A stretch of 64,000 bases of DNA from Trichuris trichiura (taxonomy: Eukaryota > Nematoda > Enoplea > Trichinellida > Trichuridae): NCBI GenBank assembly GCA_037903355.1, contig JBAJFE010000023.1, positions 744,001 through 808,000 on the forward strand, in the 5' to 3' direction. The first letter of the stretch is position 1, and each line of letters opens with the position of its first letter. The notes under the pieces were generated by a model. It worked only from the letters and a program-made list of their open reading frames with translations. It did not search any database and was not told where the DNA came from. Shown here in pieces: positions 22,863 through 34,500 of the stretch. A program made the position numbers and the translations under genes.

Positions 22863-24498
22863 ATGTCAACTCGTCCGAAAAGGAGTGATAAAGCCGACAA
22901 CAGCAGCGATCAGGCCAAGGGCGAAAGCGGTAGCGGTAAAGTCGGTAAAGCTGAAGGTGTAGACGACTGCGATAAGGCTATTGACGATTGTGGTAAAATC
23001 ATGGCGGAGAATGTCAAGAATGAGACATCGACGTCCGCTGTAGCGCCAAGCCAAGATCGCGTGCTTCGGCCACGTGGTTTCAGGCGCAATGTGAAGGAAC
23101 TTTTCTCGATTACGCAGTATTGCATGTATACGCGCCATAAAAAGCGCCATTCAAATTCGTCACCGAAAGTAATTGCTCGGGAGCCTTTGAATATTGTGAA
23201 GAAGCGGAAATTGACACCTATTCCGGAAGAACCGGAGACACCGATACCTCAGGAAGAGCCAGAAGTGGGACCTTCGTCTTCTGGTACGGAAAAGCCTGAA
23301 GACATGTTACCGTCCAACGGCTTTGAGCGTGGCTTAACGGTGGAAGCAATTATTGGTGAGTTTGCCACTTTTTATTCGACCATTTTGCTATTCCCGCGTT
23401 TAAGTTAGCGTACGTGTCCCCTTTGACCCCTAACCCGTAATCAATTTTTTCTAGCCAATTTTTTTGATTTACTGTCCAATTTTGACATTTTACAGTCAAA
23501 GTTTAAGAGAACTGTTTGATTTGACTTTATTGCTTCCCGCGGCGTGTATATTAACAGTAATTTTTAGTCGTATCCCCATAGGCACCTTAGACCTTCATTT
23601 CTAAGTCTTATTGAAAAAAATCCAAAAACCATTTGGGTTTTTACGAATAGTTCAAAGTGTGAATAGTAGAAAGAACCTGAATACTAGAAAGTCGCTACAG
23701 TACCTGATGACGTAGGATTTAAATTGCTGATTATTTTTGCAAAGTACGTGTTTTCACGTAACGCATGATCAAAACGACTAACAGTTTTGACCTCTGCGTA
23801 CAAGTTGGCTAAATTATACCTGCTTTGGTACAGAAAAAAATCGTCTTCAAAATTTCTAAGCGACGCTTTTGTGAAGGTACCGATTTAGCGCTGATTTTTT
23901 AAAATTTTCTTCCCTTCGGGAGTTTGCAAAAGGATTTTAAAGGCTTACCTTAAGGGCGTTCTCTGCAAACGTTTTTACTATTGGATGTTCAGGTTCAACT
24001 ATTAATATGAGTGCGTACTGTAGCGATGATTTTTGGCTTATTTTTCAAATCTGTCAAAGCTGGCTGAAAGTTTTGAATTACTTTTCAGGCTTTTTGTTCT
24101 AGTAGTATTGCGTTGTTCTCTTTTTCGCAAATATTTTTCAATTTATTCTCATTGGGTATCCCTGTAGGTCATCCAATCTTGGTTTTGCAATTTTGTAGCT
24201 ATCACGATGACTATTTTTTTCTCCTTATCTCTCGAGTGAATTGTTGGCTTTGTATTGAACGACCAGCCTGATCGTTTATTGATTTCCTTTTCTATTTTAA
24301 GCTGCCCTTGATATTACCGGCGATAAGATGTTCTTGGTCAAATTTAAAAACCAGGAGCAGTTGGAATTGATTCCGCTCAGCACGGCGAAACGTCTTTGTC
24401 CATACGTGGTGGTCGCTTTCTACGAAGCTCGTCTGCGGCTGCAATGGATTCAAGATAATTCGGCCTCCCATATTCTATCAATGGACGATGAGACTTAG
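22863..24498 (+). CDS. HP1-like chromoshadow-domain protein without a chromodomain
   Basis: Two exons, 22863-23355 and 24302-24498, joined at phase 1, give 229 residues. The junction falls inside a chromoshadow domain: RGLTVEAII + AALDITGDKMFLVKF, then LIPLSTAKRLCPYVVVAFYEARLRLQW. This matches HP1 proteins, including the terminal tryptophan of the dimer and PxVxL-binding surface. The first 150 residues are charged and low-complexity (S/K/E/P rich, with VLRPRGFRR and KKRKLTPIPEEPETP). I see no chromodomain there, and no upstream exon was found. HP1 chromoshadow domains dimerise and recruit partners to heterochromatin. A protein with only this half could bridge partners without binding H3K9me itself; that is inference. 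Confidence 0.88.
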
Positions 24499-24611
24499 GC
24501 TTTCGGTTCGCCTTCGGTAGATTTGTAGTTGCGCATTTATCGTTATGGACACTTTCTCGTAGAAATATTTTACCTAAATCACATGCAATACTATGTTATC
24601 TAGTCTTCGAA

Positions 24612-24617
24612 AATAAA
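24612..24617 (+). terminator. polyadenylation signal of the HP1-like gene
   Basis: AATAAA about 115 bp after the stop codon. Confidence 0.6.
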
Positions 24618-25086
24618 TATACATTTGTGATACGTAAGAAGTCTGCCCGCCTTCGCGAGCACGGCATTCGTTTCAAATAACCCAGTAGCGTTTGTCGGAA
24701 TAGAAAAATCGAAAAGCAATGGCTGTTTATTTGAAATTTTTATTTTTTACAGTACGATTTAGGTGTTTGCAGGTTCAATACTTGTATTCTTCTGAGGTTG
24801 CTGAACCAGCTTGTGATTAGAACGGACAAGTTGCTTTGTTTTCACAAATTTATTGCGCCAAAACCTTCCAGCGCTGTGCCTATAGGGTTTGGCGAGAGCG
24901 TAAGCAAAAGGAACCGCGCCGTCCATCGTTAGAATTGTTTACAGCTCGATTATTGAACTTTCGTTTTTTAAAGTCGTGAATAACATATGAAACTACTTTA
25001 AAAAGGTTTCGTATTCGAGTCGCTTGCTGAAATGAAGCTTACATTTATGGTGTGGTGTTCGTAAGGAAAATCGATTGAAAGCAACT

Positions 25087-25683
25087 ATGTTATGCGACCG
25101 TCTGACTTGTATGAACGGGGTTTGCGTGAACGTATCCAATGTAATGGTTTGTAAATGCAAGGATGGCTACTACGGGCGGTTTTGCGAATTTGAAATGAAC
25201 GAGTGCTCGTCGAACCCTTGCAGAAACGGAGGTTCATGCATTGATAAAATAGCGTCTTTTCTATGTCAGTGCAAGCCAGGATATACGGGCATTACATGCC
25301 AGCAAATGATGTATTTGTCAGGATCCAAACTGCGCATGACCGCGCATGGCGATGGACACGTTGGAGTAGCGGTGGCTATGTTGGTCTTACTTTTTATGGC
25401 CGTCCTTACGGCCGCAACTTACTGGTGCAGCAGAAAGCGAAGAACAAAAATTTTGCGCTCCCTATTGACTGAAGAAATGAAACGCAGGTTGCGTAACAGT
25501 AAGGACAGTACTTCAGCCTTAAAAGTCTATCTTGCATTGTCCGAAGACGAAATCCAATTTCGCAGTCCATTTTTTTCACCGTTGACGTCAGATCAGAGGA
25601 GGGATATAGCCATTCAGAACATACTCGAAAGTCCGAGCGAAAGTACAAGCGAGACGAAAGAGTCAACTGCGCCTAAAGGATAA
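25087..25683 (+). CDS. two-EGF-repeat single-pass membrane protein (5' end uncertain)
   Basis: The frame is open from 25075; the first ATG is at 25087 and gives 198 residues. Two EGF repeats are visible: C-x4-C..VCKCKDGYYGRFC (about residues 3-33) and CSSNPCRNGGSC..CQCKPGYTGITC (about 39-71). A hydrophobic helix follows (VAVAMLVLLFMAVLTAATYW, about 94-113), then a basic stop-transfer stretch CSRKRRTK and an 80-residue cytoplasmic tail rich in Ser and Glu. No signal peptide is present at this start, so an upstream signal-peptide exon is probably missing. A nearby ATG at 25032 (MKLTFMVWC) cannot be joined in phase. The layout resembles EGF-like ligands or receptors, but no specific family is recognisable. 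Confidence 0.7.
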   Translation: MLCDRLTCMNGVCVNVSNVMVCKCKDGYYGRFCEFEMNECSSNPCRNGGSCIDKIASFLCQCKPGYTGITCQQMMYLSGSKLRMTAHGDGHVGVAVAMLVLLFMAVLTAATYWCSRKRRTKILRSLLTEEMKRRLRNSKDSTSALKVYLALSEDEIQFRSPFFSPLTSDQRRDIAIQNILESPSESTSETKESTAPKG

Positions 25684-25689
25684 ATTGCG

Positions 25690-26335
25690 TCGCTTCGAAA
25701 TGGGAAATTGAATACATTACGAAAAAAGCAAAAAGGGTGTTGAAAAACAAAGTCGTCTTTTCAGTGACGTAACTGGAACGGCGTTTTCTACGGCAAAGAT
25801 CAAAACGTTTTTTACATTCGCAAAATGCGCCACTTAGCGTCTTTGATGAAAAGTTGAAATGGCGGTGGTGTTTCAGTGAGCGTTTCTTGTTTTAAAAGCA
25901 CAAACGGCTCTAACAGATCGCGAAAATGTTCTTCGATGGCAGTTTGCAGTGTAACATACAAGAAGCTGTCTTTTGAAACGGTTGTTGTATTTTTATCGTT
26001 GTCTTCGCTTAGTTGCGATTACTTGCGCTGTTTCAATCCTTAAAAGTCATTGCTTTCTGACTTTTGGAAAGTGACAGTAACTCTTTGGTTTTCAGGTTCG
26101 TACAATTATGTCCGGTTCTCTTATCTAGATATTCGCATACTGCGTTCGCGCTGTTAGTTTAAATTTTTCTAAGTTGCATGTTGGAGCTGTTCTGGGTTTG
26201 AAAGTTTGTGTAAAATTGACTTTGTCGACGCAGGGTCACACTAGCATAACGAACGTCAATTAACCATGCCAGAACAACCGAACGTACACACCATCATCTG
26301 TCGTAACCGACCGTAATATTTTATGCACAGGTTAC
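25690..26335. other. intergenic, nothing recognised
   Basis: No ORF of note and no repeat structure before the satellite. Confidence 0.45.
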
Positions 26336-26339
26336 AAGC

Positions 26340-27840
26340 GTATTTTCGCGTGAATTAGAAACACCATTACCTGCTTTTTCTTAAGTTACTGTAAGCAGGT
26401 TCTAAAAAAAACATTTTTTAGAATTTCGACCTCTCGCGGCTCCAAACTATCCAGGAAAATAGAGTTACCGCACTGTATAAACGTGGATACCTAATAATAC
26501 GCAGTTAATCTAATTAGAGGGTTTCAATATAGAAGAGGTAGCAAGACGCCTTATCGCTTAGCGAAGTTATTTCCGATCGATGAGCGCCAGCTGGTACCCG
26601 AAACGATGAAAAACTGACCTAACGCAAAAGGTTTTTTTATTTCGCTTCGGGTAAAACGACCGGGACGAAAAAGAAATTTATTTCCGCTCGGAAGTTGGTT
26701 TTCTACCCCAGAGAAACGTCTACTTCCTCTGCAAGCCATTTAGCGGCAAATGGACGTCGACAGCGTTCAGGAGACGACCGCGGCGTAATTTCGAAATATT
26801 GTTACCTGCTTTTCTTTCGGGTACTGTAGGCAGGTTCTAAAAACGAACATTTTTCAAAATTCCGACCTCCTGCACTTCTGTATTGCCCAGAAAAATAGGT
26901 GTATTGCTCTGTAAAAGTGTGGTTACCTAATAATGCGCAGTTAATGCGAATCGACTACGTGCCCGTGAAACAACGGTTTCAACGGAAGATAGCTAGCAAG
27001 ATTCCCTATTGCTTAGCGAGGTTATTTCGGATTGAAAAGCGCTACGTGCTACCTGCAAATATAGAAAACTAGCTTCTCGCGAAAGATTTTCTATTTCCTA
27101 TCGGGTAAAGCGACCGGGGCGGAAAAGGAGCCCATTTTCGCTCGGAAGTTAGTTTTATACTCAAAAAAACGTACACTCCCTCTGCAAGCTATTTAGCGGC
27201 AAATAGACGTCGACAGCGTGATGGAGACGACAGCGGCGTCATTTCGAGATATTGTAACCTGCTTTTCTTTTGGGTACTGTAGGCAAGTTCTAAAAACGAG
27301 CATTTTTTCGAAATTCCGACCTCCCACGCTTCTATACTGCCCGGAAAAATAGGTGTACCGCTCTGTACAAGTGTGGATACCTAATAATGCGCAGTTAATG
27401 CGAATCGACTACGTGCCCGTGAAATAACGGTTTCGACGGAAGATAGCCAGCAAGATTTCCTATCGCTTAGCGAAGTTATTTCCAATCGAGGAGCGCCAGC
27501 TGATACCCGAAACGATGAAAAACTGACTTAACGCAAAAGAGTTTTTTATTTCGCTTCGGGTAAAACGACCGGGACGAAAAAGAAGTATATTTCCGTTCTA
27601 AAGGTAGTTTTCAACCCCGGAAAAACGTCTACTCCCTCTGCAAGCCATTTACCGGCAAATGGACGTCGACAGCGTGCAGGAGACGACAGCGGCGTAACTT
27701 CGAAATATTGTAACCTGCTTTTCTTTCAGGTACTGTAGGCAAGTTCTAAAAACGAACAATTTTTCAAAATTCCAATCTCCCGCGGTTCTGTACTGCCCAG
27801 AATAATACGCTTACTGCTCTGTATAAGTGTGGATATCTTT
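26340..27840. repeat. tandem satellite, about 450-bp unit, three-plus copies
   Basis: The landmark ACCTGCTTTT..TACTGTA(A/G)GCA(G/A)GTTCTAAAAA recurs at 26371, 26804, 27257 and 27714, i.e. spacings of about 433, 453 and 457 bp. Between landmarks the units share blocks such as GGATACCTAATAATGCGCAG, TTATTTCCGATCG and GACGTCGACAGCG. Each landmark is a small hairpin with ACCTGC/GCAGGT arms in the first two units. Unit-to-unit divergence is moderate, so the array is not recent. No ORF is conserved across units. Confidence 0.85.
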
Positions 27841-28554
27841 GCAGGTTTTCAAAAACCAGCTTTTTATTTCCACAGTCGCTGACCATTTTTACCGTTAAAA
27901 ATTGACTTCTCCGCAAGTAAAGATTAGATAACGAGATTTCACTGTATGCATTTAGATTAAGGGCGCCTTTGTTGGGACCAATGGCTCGTATTTAGCCCAA
28001 TTGGAAAAGCTGTTACTTAAGAAAATTTAAGTTGACTTTCTCCTTCGGGGGAAGTAAAAACGCAGTAATTTATGATTCAGGCATAGCGCTATGCAAACGA
28101 GGCATTTGCGTATGATTGTTTTTTTTTTAAAAATGGCTGTTTTACTGTTAGCATTAGGACGGTTCAGCACGGTGAATGCGCACACCAAATAAATGGTGCT
28201 TTGAAAACTGGGAAGAGGTGAAAAATGTCAGTTTGGGGAGGGGAAATATAGCTACGATAGCGATAAAACGAAAATACATTTTGCTGAAGAAAGAGAGAAA
28301 AAACATCTAAACGTATAGCAACGATCACTGAGCAAGCAGCGTCATACGATCAATTGGGCTTTTTTTAAAAAAGAAAAGGCAGTGGACGAAAAAAGAGCGC
28401 TCATTTTGGCGCCTTTTCGCCCACGCACAACTGTTGCCTGTTTGCTTTCTAGTTGCACTTACTGTTTGTTTTTCTTCTTTTCTTTTCTTTTCGTTAATAA
28501 CCCTGACGACGCGAACGAAGGAAGAAAAGCGCGCCAAGCGCTCGCCAAGCATTA
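27841..28554. other. 3' flank of DIP2
   Basis: Ends of the satellite, then AT-rich sequence with no recognisable gene. It should contain the DIP2 3' UTR, but no clear poly(A) signal was picked out on the minus strand. Confidence 0.4.
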
Positions 28555-31500
28555 TTACATATTGTAGGCCACGTATATTGGGTCCAATTGATCGTGCAAG
28601 AATGCGTCGCGCAAGTGCATTCTTTGCTTCTCGCCGCGCGAATTGATTGGAATTGTGCCCGGATCAACAATGACCACAACTCCAACTATCAAATAGTGCT
28701 CTTCCAAAACGGTCGAAGTGACCAAAGGCACAACGTTCAACGCCTCGCTTTCCAATCCTTCCAATTCGACCACAACGACCAGCAGGTTGGTCCACGTAAA
28801 AACGGCGCTAAACAACAAAATACGTTTCCACGCAACTTTCTACCTTCGACAACAACGTCGCCGCGGCTATCGGAACGCCTATTAACTTATTTAAGCTTGA
28901 CGAGTTCTAACGAACTCACTTTATCATTTAAATTACCTGAACATCATTTAACTATACTGTAGAAAACCGAGTACTTTGACGTGTTCCGTCGGCACGAAGC
29001 CAACGGGTTACCAAATGTCATACTGATATAGATATACATACTTTTTATTTTTAGCTTTTGCTGTAGGGACAAAATTTAAATATTTTTTCACTTACAACAA
29101 CTCAGTTTTTCTTAAAATTTCAGATAAAGCTTTGTTAAGGAGCGCCCAACTGGTTTGTCCTTTTCAAAATTAGCGAAAACACTTACCATTCGGATATTCG
29201 ACGATTAGCGCGAAGAATGGACGTCTCAATATCGATTGGATGATAGCGCATACCGCGCAATACCATTGTTTCGTCCAAAGCGCCAATAACAAAGACAGCG
29301 TCGTGAGGATCTGAAAGAAAAAAGAAAAGCTGCTCGTCGATACTACAAAGAATTGATTTCTGACCTCCGTCGGCAGTTACCGCCTGCGTCCGCCTCAGAA
29401 AACCAACGTATCCCGTCCGGGCAAAACTGGAAAGCGTATCGCCAGTGGAAAGATGAGCGTTAAAGTGATCCTCGTGGATATCCGTCTCCTCGCCGTGTAT
29501 GGTAAAATAGCCGGTTGAATTATGGTCACTTTGCACCCATATCTGACAGGAGTTAATTGTTTCAAAGCAATTAGTTATATCTAGCTGATGATCGTCTCTC
29601 ACCTCTCCGAGATGCGAATCTGCCAGCTGACCACGAGTATCCGGATTGGCAATAACCACTTTGACGCCTGGGAGAAGCTTAAAGAGACAAAAATGGAAAT
29701 TGTAACACAACTGCATATTAATTAGGTGATGGTAACACCTTTCCGCTCTCCATTACTGCAAGGCTTTGTGGCGAACCTTTTTCAACCAGCGTAACTCGAT
29801 CGTTACGCAATGCTTTCATATCCACGTATACTGTAGTTGGGTCAGGACTAGAGGCACCCTACAAAAGACAAATCAATCAATATACGGTTCAGAAAACATT
29901 TTTTGAAAAAATGAGCTCATACCTGCATACATACGGCTATGTTGACTCGACAACCAAAGCTCGTCGACACCGCTCGAGGCAAAAGACCAACAGAACTGAA
30001 CAGCTTTGCAAATGCGGTACATAATTGGACACGAGGCCGCTCCTCAGCCACAATGACGCATGTACGTACGCAGGACAATTGGACACCGCGTTCCTTCAGT
30101 TGGGTCACCTGAGAAGCCAAATCGCGTACGCACAATTCGACTACACCGTATGAGCAAAAGGTGTCTCGAACTAAAAAAGGGCAAAAGCTCATTTGCATAA
30201 AGTATACAGGCACCGACGCCAAACCTTTGTACTGAGATATAGTTGACAGCCAAACGACCGGATTGACTTCTATTTCCGACGGCGGTATTAGAATCGAATG
30301 ATGGCCTGAATGGACGCTAAATACAATAAATCATAAAACGAAAAAAAAACGTAAAAGTAAAGTGGAATTTTTACCTGGAAATGCACCAAAGTACAAAACC
30401 CAAACCGCAATAAGGATCAAGGCAAAGGCCCAAGTGACGAGACGGATACAATTCGCAGGCAAGCTTCAAACTACGACATAAAGACGCTACGCATTGATGA
30501 GACATCTAAATTTTGAATGAGCATATGTAAATTAAAAAGAAAATTTGCCTACTAAACGAGGAGGGCAGTAACGTACCTTAACACCAGCGAGCATACCCGT
30601 CGTTGAAACGGAGAAGTCCAAGTAGCAAGTTGAAGCGAAGGATGTTGGCCTTTGAAATTCAACTTGTTTTCTACGAGGCAGCTCGTCGGCATCCAATATA
30701 GTCGGCCACGCTTTCACGTCTATTCTATTGGATGCTTCTTTGGATCGCAGCAACTTTATTATGCTGGCCGTTGACAGGATAGCTACCGATCTGCTCACAT
30801 CCACTATCATTCGCACGGTCGGCAAGGTGCTATGCAAATTATGAGGATGAGGAGGTCGAATGCACACTGGAACCATTCCTAACAAGGAAAAATAAGAAAA
30901 AAGAACATTTAGCGCCCAAGAAGTAGCGAAGATTTGAATTGATGCCTACCAACAACTAGGCATCCATAAAAGGCGGCAATCAGTTCAACTCCGGGAGCAA
31001 AGATCAAAGCTACGTGATCGCCGGCGTTCAAATGACCTTTCTCCATTAGAAGACAGCCAATCCGTTCGGCCCGTCGCAACAAACCGGCGCAATTCAAGCT
31101 GTTCACTTCGGCTCCCTTCAAAACCAACCGAAACAATAAGAATTTACATATTCTCTACGCATTCTTCAGTAAAATGTTAAAGCGACTCTTTGCACCTACA
31201 GCAGCGACACCTATAGCCGCTACTTTACCGCCTATACTTATTTTATACGTTGGCATAGCACAGCCGACAAGGAGGCGGGAAAACAGCCTATTTTACCCCA
31301 TAGATGTCGCCACTGTAGGTTTGCAGGGGCGTAATAACTGCCAAGACGCTGTTTACACTTTGCCTAAATGCAATTTGGCATTTCGTACAACGCCTAGGCA
31401 AAATATACGGCGTATTAAAAAAATACATGTTCGCACAAAGCGCGTAACACGTATAACCCCGAAAATCACTAGCCAATAGATGAGACGCTTAATAGTTCAC

Positions 31501-34500
31501 GTATTTCCTATGCAATCGGTACAATGCCAAAGGACAAACCGGCAAATTATAAAAATCTCGCGAAGCTACAGTAGCGACATCTACAGGACAAGGTGGGTCC
31601 ACTTTGTTTTGTAGATGTCGCCACTGTAGCTTTGCGGGAGCGTAATAACTGCCAAGACGCTGTTTACACTCTGCCTAAATACAATTTGGCATTTTGTACA
31701 ACGCCTAGGCAAAATATACGGCGTATTAAAATAATACATGTTCGCACAAAGCGCGTAACATGTATAATCCCGAAAATTACTAGGCAACAGATGAGACACT
31801 TAATAGTTCACGTATTTCCAATGCATTCGGTACAATGCCAAAGGACAAACCGGCAAATTATAAAAATCCCGCGAAGCTATCGTAGCGACATCTACAGGAC
31901 AAAGTGAGTCCACTTTGTTCTGTAGATGTCGCCACTGTAGCTTTGCGGGGGCGTAGTAACTGCCAAGACGGTGTTTACACTTTGCCTAAATACAATTTGG
32001 CATTTCGTACAACGCCTAGGCAAACTATACGGCGTATTAAAATAACACATGTTCGCACAAAGCGCGTAACACGTATAATCCCGAAAATTTCTAGGCAACA
32101 GATGAGACGCTTAATAGTTCACGTATTTCCTATGCATTCGGTACAATGCCAAAGGACAAACCGGCAAATTATAAAAATCCCGCAACGCTACAGTAGCGAC
32201 ATCTACAGGACAAAGTGGGTCCATTTTGTTCTGTAGATGTCGCCACTGCAGCTTTGCGGAGGCGTAAGCTTACAATTCTCCGCTACGGAGATGCGATTCA
32301 CACTTTGCCCAAGTATTATTTGACCTTCCGCATAGTGCTCAGGCAAAGTATACAGTATGTTAAGGTAATACCCGCATTTTTGCCAAAAACGTGAAGGATT
32401 ACATAAAATTCCTACACTTTATACAATGTCTATAAAAGTATATATTCGCGTATGCGCGGGATGATTTTTAGATCTCATCCTTTTCTTCGTTTAGTAACTT
32501 AGTTTTTTATTTTTTAAAGTCTTACCCTCGCTGCATACTTTAGTTCAGTACAACCTTCATTGTTTCAACTATTCATCACTATTATTACTTTTATTTTTTG
32601 TATCCGTATTCAAAAAAATAGAGTTTTTTTCTTGGTCTACTATGCGTGCACACGTACGTATCTCTAATAGTCTACAATGCTTTACGAAGCGCGTATATGG
32701 TAATATTAGTAGTTAATTCGGTGAAAAAATTCAACAGCGGTAAAATACGTACCTTCGAATTGATAAGAGTGAAGAGCACGTGTTCGGGGCTTTGAATGGC
32801 GCGGGCTCGTAAAATTTCATGCAGATACAGTTGCTAAGAGAAAAAAGACATTTAAAAAAAGCTTCCGCGAAATGATTGATGGTCAAACTTGATCTTCATG
32901 GACGGAACCCATGTCACGCCCGTGAGCTACGGCAATTCTGGCGCCTTGGACAATATTGCCAACAAATACGGCCGCTGGTCCAACGTCTGCGTCAAATATT
33001 CAATGGACCAATCAGCTTCGCAACTATTATTAATATGCAAAAGGCATTTTGTCTTACCAGGTTGAGGTTCCCGCGGTTTAGGCAAATTGGTCACGCACGT
33101 GTGAGGACACATGAGCAAATTGGTAAAATTTAAAGTACCATCCAAATATTTTTGCCTCGTCTCCGAAACGTGTATACCGCCAAGCGGAGTCTGCAAATTA
33201 TCCCCAAACGATAAGAATATGCAAATATATATATTATCCTACCTTTACCAAACCGTTAGGCGGTACTAATGCCAAACAGTAAACGCCGACCATGTGAATA
33301 GTGTCGACAGCTTGAAGCACACGACTCATCCATTGGAAACTCTGAAGCATATGCAAAATAATATTGCAAAGGAGGTCGCATAATACCTCCTCTTCGGAAA
33401 CGCCCGATCTTTGTTCGGCAATAATGCATATACGCTCGTCGCGTAACGCCTTGATGGAAAATACGGCTATTCTTCCTCTGTAAACAAATTTCATCGGTTC
33501 TACTGCCAGCACTGTTGCGATTATATCATCGGCATTGTGATAACGTCCGGATACATTCATCAGACCGCTTTTAACGCCGCAGACAAAAACCAGCCCGCCC
33601 TAAATGAATTCTGGCCTACAACCATTTGGGGAAAAAGTAAAGGAGACGTACCGGCCCCAGAAAGCCTATTAAACCGCTGCGAACGTAGGGTACAACGCCT
33701 AAAGGTCGATCGTCCGCTCCGAGCGGTTCAACCTTAAAAACCCAATATAAGCGACAACTAATTCAACCTCAACGACGCGGAAACGTACTTTGAATACCTG
33801 CGACGACATGCCGTTCAAACCGTAGTAAAAAGAGGCCGTTGAATGGGCGTAAAGGCAAATTTCGCCAATCTCGTCCGCTTTGCACAAATTCGGGCATCCG
33901 TTCAACTTTACAACAACGGCGGTTGCTGAAAGAATTTTAAAATAACAACAAGTGCAACGCCATTATTGAACGACGCGAGAAAATGAAAGGAAATGCAACA
34001 AGCAGCACGGAATTTGAAAAAAAAAGCAATTATAGTACCTGAAAATCAGAGTATACGGTATCTTACCTCCCGGAAGCACTTGACCGCTGTCCTGCAACGT
34101 TAGCGAAGTAAGACTGTTGTTTCGGTCCACTCGGACAACTCCGAAACTAAGCGCCGACATGGACAGCGTTCCGCGACTGCAACTGACCGGCGATCGAACG
34201 GATCTGCAAATGATAGATATGAAAAATGCAAATTTTTAAAAAATGTAAACGCACCGTCGTATGGCAACGGTCATCGTCTCGGACGAAGCGGCGCATGGAC
34301 AGAGTGCTTCGCTTTTGAGACCGCGATTTTTGAAAATTGCCAAGAATTGATCGCACGACGTTAAAGACCCTATAAAAGGATCGATCAGAGACGTACGTAA
34401 AGCCTGCGAAGTTGACTTACATGGATTGGATCCGTCCGCTACGAGCAGGCAGCGCACCGACGACAGATTTATGTCCTTACAATCGCGAGCCGACAAAAGA

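Noticed and set aside
22866..23150. Antisense frames opposite the HP1-like first exon
   Set aside because: Shadow of the coding strand, with no motif.
25032..25081. Signal-peptide-like start MKLTFMVWC joined to the EGF protein by a 21-nt intron
   Set aside because: The intron is too short for an animal and the phase does not match.
31593..32236. Similar open frames of about 70-110 codons on both strands of the 311-bp array
   Set aside because: They are products of the tandem repeat; the period is not a multiple of three, so they restart in a new frame each unit, and the region lies in a DIP2 intron.
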